Assembly (NCBI GenBank): GCA_963691885.1
Contig: OY829843.1
Coordinates: forward strand, 1,860,001 to 1,924,000
DNA length: 64,000 nt
Source of the DNA: G963691885 sp963691885
GTDB taxonomy: Bacteria; Pseudomonadota; Alphaproteobacteria; UBA8366; Aestuariispiraceae
Reading direction: 5' to 3'
Below, piece after piece: positions 62,663 to 64,000 of this stretch; positions within the stretch are counted from its first letter, which is position 1, and each line of letters opens with the position of its first letter. The notes under the pieces are model-generated. The model saw only the letters and a program-made list of their open reading frames with translations, did not search any database and was not told where the DNA came from. A program made the translations under genes and the position numbers.

Positions 62663-64000
62663 ATGCACGCGCTTTCAGATCTCAGACAGAAGTCACTTCG
62701 TTTTCTCGTGATCTATCTGGCCGCCCAGGTTCCTTTGATTGGCGGGTTTCTGGCCCTGATGGGCCAGCCATTCATTGTGCCGAGCATCGTGACGGCCGTT
62801 CTGGCCGCCGCGGGGTTCCTGATGTGGAAACTGCGCGGTGAAGCCCAGGAAACGCGGTACCTGATGTCGGTTGCCATGATGGGGGCGGGGGCTGTTCTGG
62901 TCTTCGGCATGTCAGGGCATCCCTGGCAGATCGACATGCATATGTATTTCTTCGCGATCCTGGCGATTTTGAGTGCCATGGCCTGTTGGCAGGCCCTGGC
63001 CGTCGCCGCGGCAGTTGCAGCAGTGCATCACCTGTCGCTCAACTTCATTCTGCCCGAATTCGTCTTCCCGGGTGGATCCGATTTTGGTCGTGTCGTTGTG
63101 CATGCTGTTATCGTTGTGATTGAGACCGGTATTCTGATCTGGGTTGTTGATCGTGTGGTCAAGGGGCTTGTCACCTCGGAAGAGGCAGTCAGCCACGCAG
63201 AACAAATTCAGGAAGAGCTGCGTGAAGCCCAGATGACCGCTGCGGCCGCTCAGGAGCAGGCCGATGTCGCACGGAAGGAAGCGATGGCGCGTGTTGCCTC
63301 GTCGATGGAAACAGAGATTGGGGATATTGCGACCTCGGTCGCACAGGCAACGGGGCAGCTGGATCAATTCGCAATCCATCTTCGGGAACGGGTCGACAGC
63401 ATGCAGGATGCTGCCGAGAATTCTGCCCGGTCGAGCGAGGAGGCGGGGCAAGATGTTGCCAGCACCGTCGCCGCGGTTGAGGAACTTTCCAGTTCCACCG
63501 ACGAGATTGGCAGGCTTGCCAGCACCTCTGCAGATGCGACGCGCCGTGCGGTTGAGGAAGCCAAGCGGACCAACAATGCGGTCGTGGAACTGGCCCAGGC
63601 CGGGGACAAGATCGGCGAGGTTGTCAGTCTCATTCAGGATATCGCAGAGCAGACAAACCTGCTGGCGCTCAACGCCACGATTGAGGCGGCCCGCGCCGGC
63701 GAAGCCGGTAAAGGCTTTGCGGTTGTGGCCAATGAGGTGAAGGCGCTGGCCAGCCAGACCGGGAAGGCGACGGAAAACATCTCGGGCTTGATTTCCAGTA
63801 TGGAGGGTGCCTCCGCCGGGGCCGTTGGTGCCATCAAAGGTATTGGCAATACGATTGAGGAAGTGTCCTCCATGGTGGAGCAAATCGAAAGTTCGATCGG
63901 CAGTCAGGTTCAGGCAACACGCGAGATTTCCAATACGATCCATGCGGTCTCCGACAAGAGTCGTTCTGCCGCCGCCAGCGTGGCACGGGTGCGCACTGTC
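62663..64000 (+). CDS. Methyl-accepting chemotaxis protein, 3' end outside window
   Basis: ATG at 62663 leads to 446 codons open to the window edge, so the C-terminal end is missing. The first 180 residues have about six TM helices instead of a periplasmic sensor. The signalling domain follows, with the hairpin tip IQDIAEQTNLLALNATIEAARAGEAGKGFAVVANEVKALA. It should form a trimer-of-dimers with CheA/CheW. No other chemotaxis gene is in view. Confidence 0.92.
   Translation, partial: MHALSDLRQKSLRFLVIYLAAQVPLIGGFLALMGQPFIVPSIVTAVLAAAGFLMWKLRGEAQETRYLMSVAMMGAGAVLVFGMSGHPWQIDMHMYFFAILAILSAMACWQALAVAAAVAAVHHLSLNFILPEFVFPGGSDFGRVVVHAVIVVIETGILIWVVDRVVKGLVTSEEAVSHAEQIQEELREAQMTAAAAQEQADVARKEAMARVASSMETEIGDIATSVAQATGQLDQFAIHLRERVDSMQDAAENSARSSEEAGQDVASTVAAVEELSSSTDEIGRLASTSADATRRAVEEAKRTNNAVVELAQAGDKIGEVVSLIQDIAEQTNLLALNATIEAARAGEAGKGFAVVANEVKALASQTGKATENISGLISSMEGASAGAVGAIKGIGNTIEEVSSMVEQIESSIGSQVQATREISNTIHAVSDKSRSAAASVARVRTV

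Overview
The window reads as chromosomal DNA of a free-living alphaproteobacterium, probably a marine or aquatic heterotroph. The evidence is the gene order: methylsuccinyl-CoA dehydrogenase, HIG1-domain protein, PduO-type adenosyltransferase, etfBA and 3-hydroxybutyryl-CoA dehydrogenase in one run; argH, small lipoprotein and lysA; a TIGR02302-type membrane protein; an MJ0042 zinc-ribbon protein beside ftsEX; and a B12-dependent ribonucleotide reductase. The species cannot be named from the sequence alone. Both window edges cut a gene: a PQQ-type sugar dehydrogenase on the left and a methyl-accepting chemotaxis protein on the right.

Layout. 1-3.2 kb: minus-strand catabolic and transport genes (sugar dehydrogenase, Nudix hydrolase, ACT protein, AEC transporter). 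3.4-10.2 kb: an acyl-CoA oxidation cluster in which mcd, the ETF electron carrier, the cobalamin adenosyltransferase and 3-hydroxybutyryl-CoA dehydrogenase point to the ethylmalonyl-CoA pathway and short-chain acyl-CoA turnover. 10.4-11.4 kb: a response regulator and Hpt pair without a kinase. 11.4-15.1 kb: TlpA-like thioredoxin, argH, lipoprotein, lysA. 15.2-23.1 kb: envelope genes (TIGR02302, a degenerate protease with TPR-like repeats, zinc-ribbon protein, ftsEX, YdcF, plsC). 23.4-30.3 kb: nrdJ, then a small oxidation cluster and a cytochrome c. 30.3-32.97 kb: copper efflux operon copA-cueR with a recognisable MerR-type promoter. 33-36.4 kb: pirin, aldehyde dehydrogenase, rlmJ.

36.5-44.6 kb is the accessory core. 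A VPLPA-CTERM metalloprotease gene is broken by an IS630-family element. A bfd gene follows, with Fur-like dyads in its promoter. Next is a complete Type II-C CRISPR-Cas system: an 11-repeat array read on the plus strand, cas2, cas1 and a compact 1147-residue cas9 on the minus strand, and a predicted tracrRNA divergent from cas9. No csn2 or cas4 is present. The array repeats end in an extended -10 sequence like that of the Neisseria II-C repeats, two pairs of spacers are identical, and the degenerate repeat lies at the crRNA-5' end, away from cas2.

44.7-57.4 kb: a BCCT transporter with a BetI-like operator, ASCH protein, acnB, a LytTR membrane regulator, an outer-membrane barrel, a lipoprotein and chalcone-isomerase-like gene set, a metallophosphoesterase, a sensor kinase and an unknown protein. 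57.5-58.8 kb: an IS481-family element with a doubled right terminal repeat, 15 bases from the 3' end of tRNA-Arg(CCG). 59-62.2 kb: isocitrate lyase with a divergent ScfR/RamB-like regulator. The genome therefore seems to encode both the glyoxylate shunt and the ethylmalonyl-CoA pathway. 62.3-64 kb: a small membrane protein and the truncated chemoreceptor.
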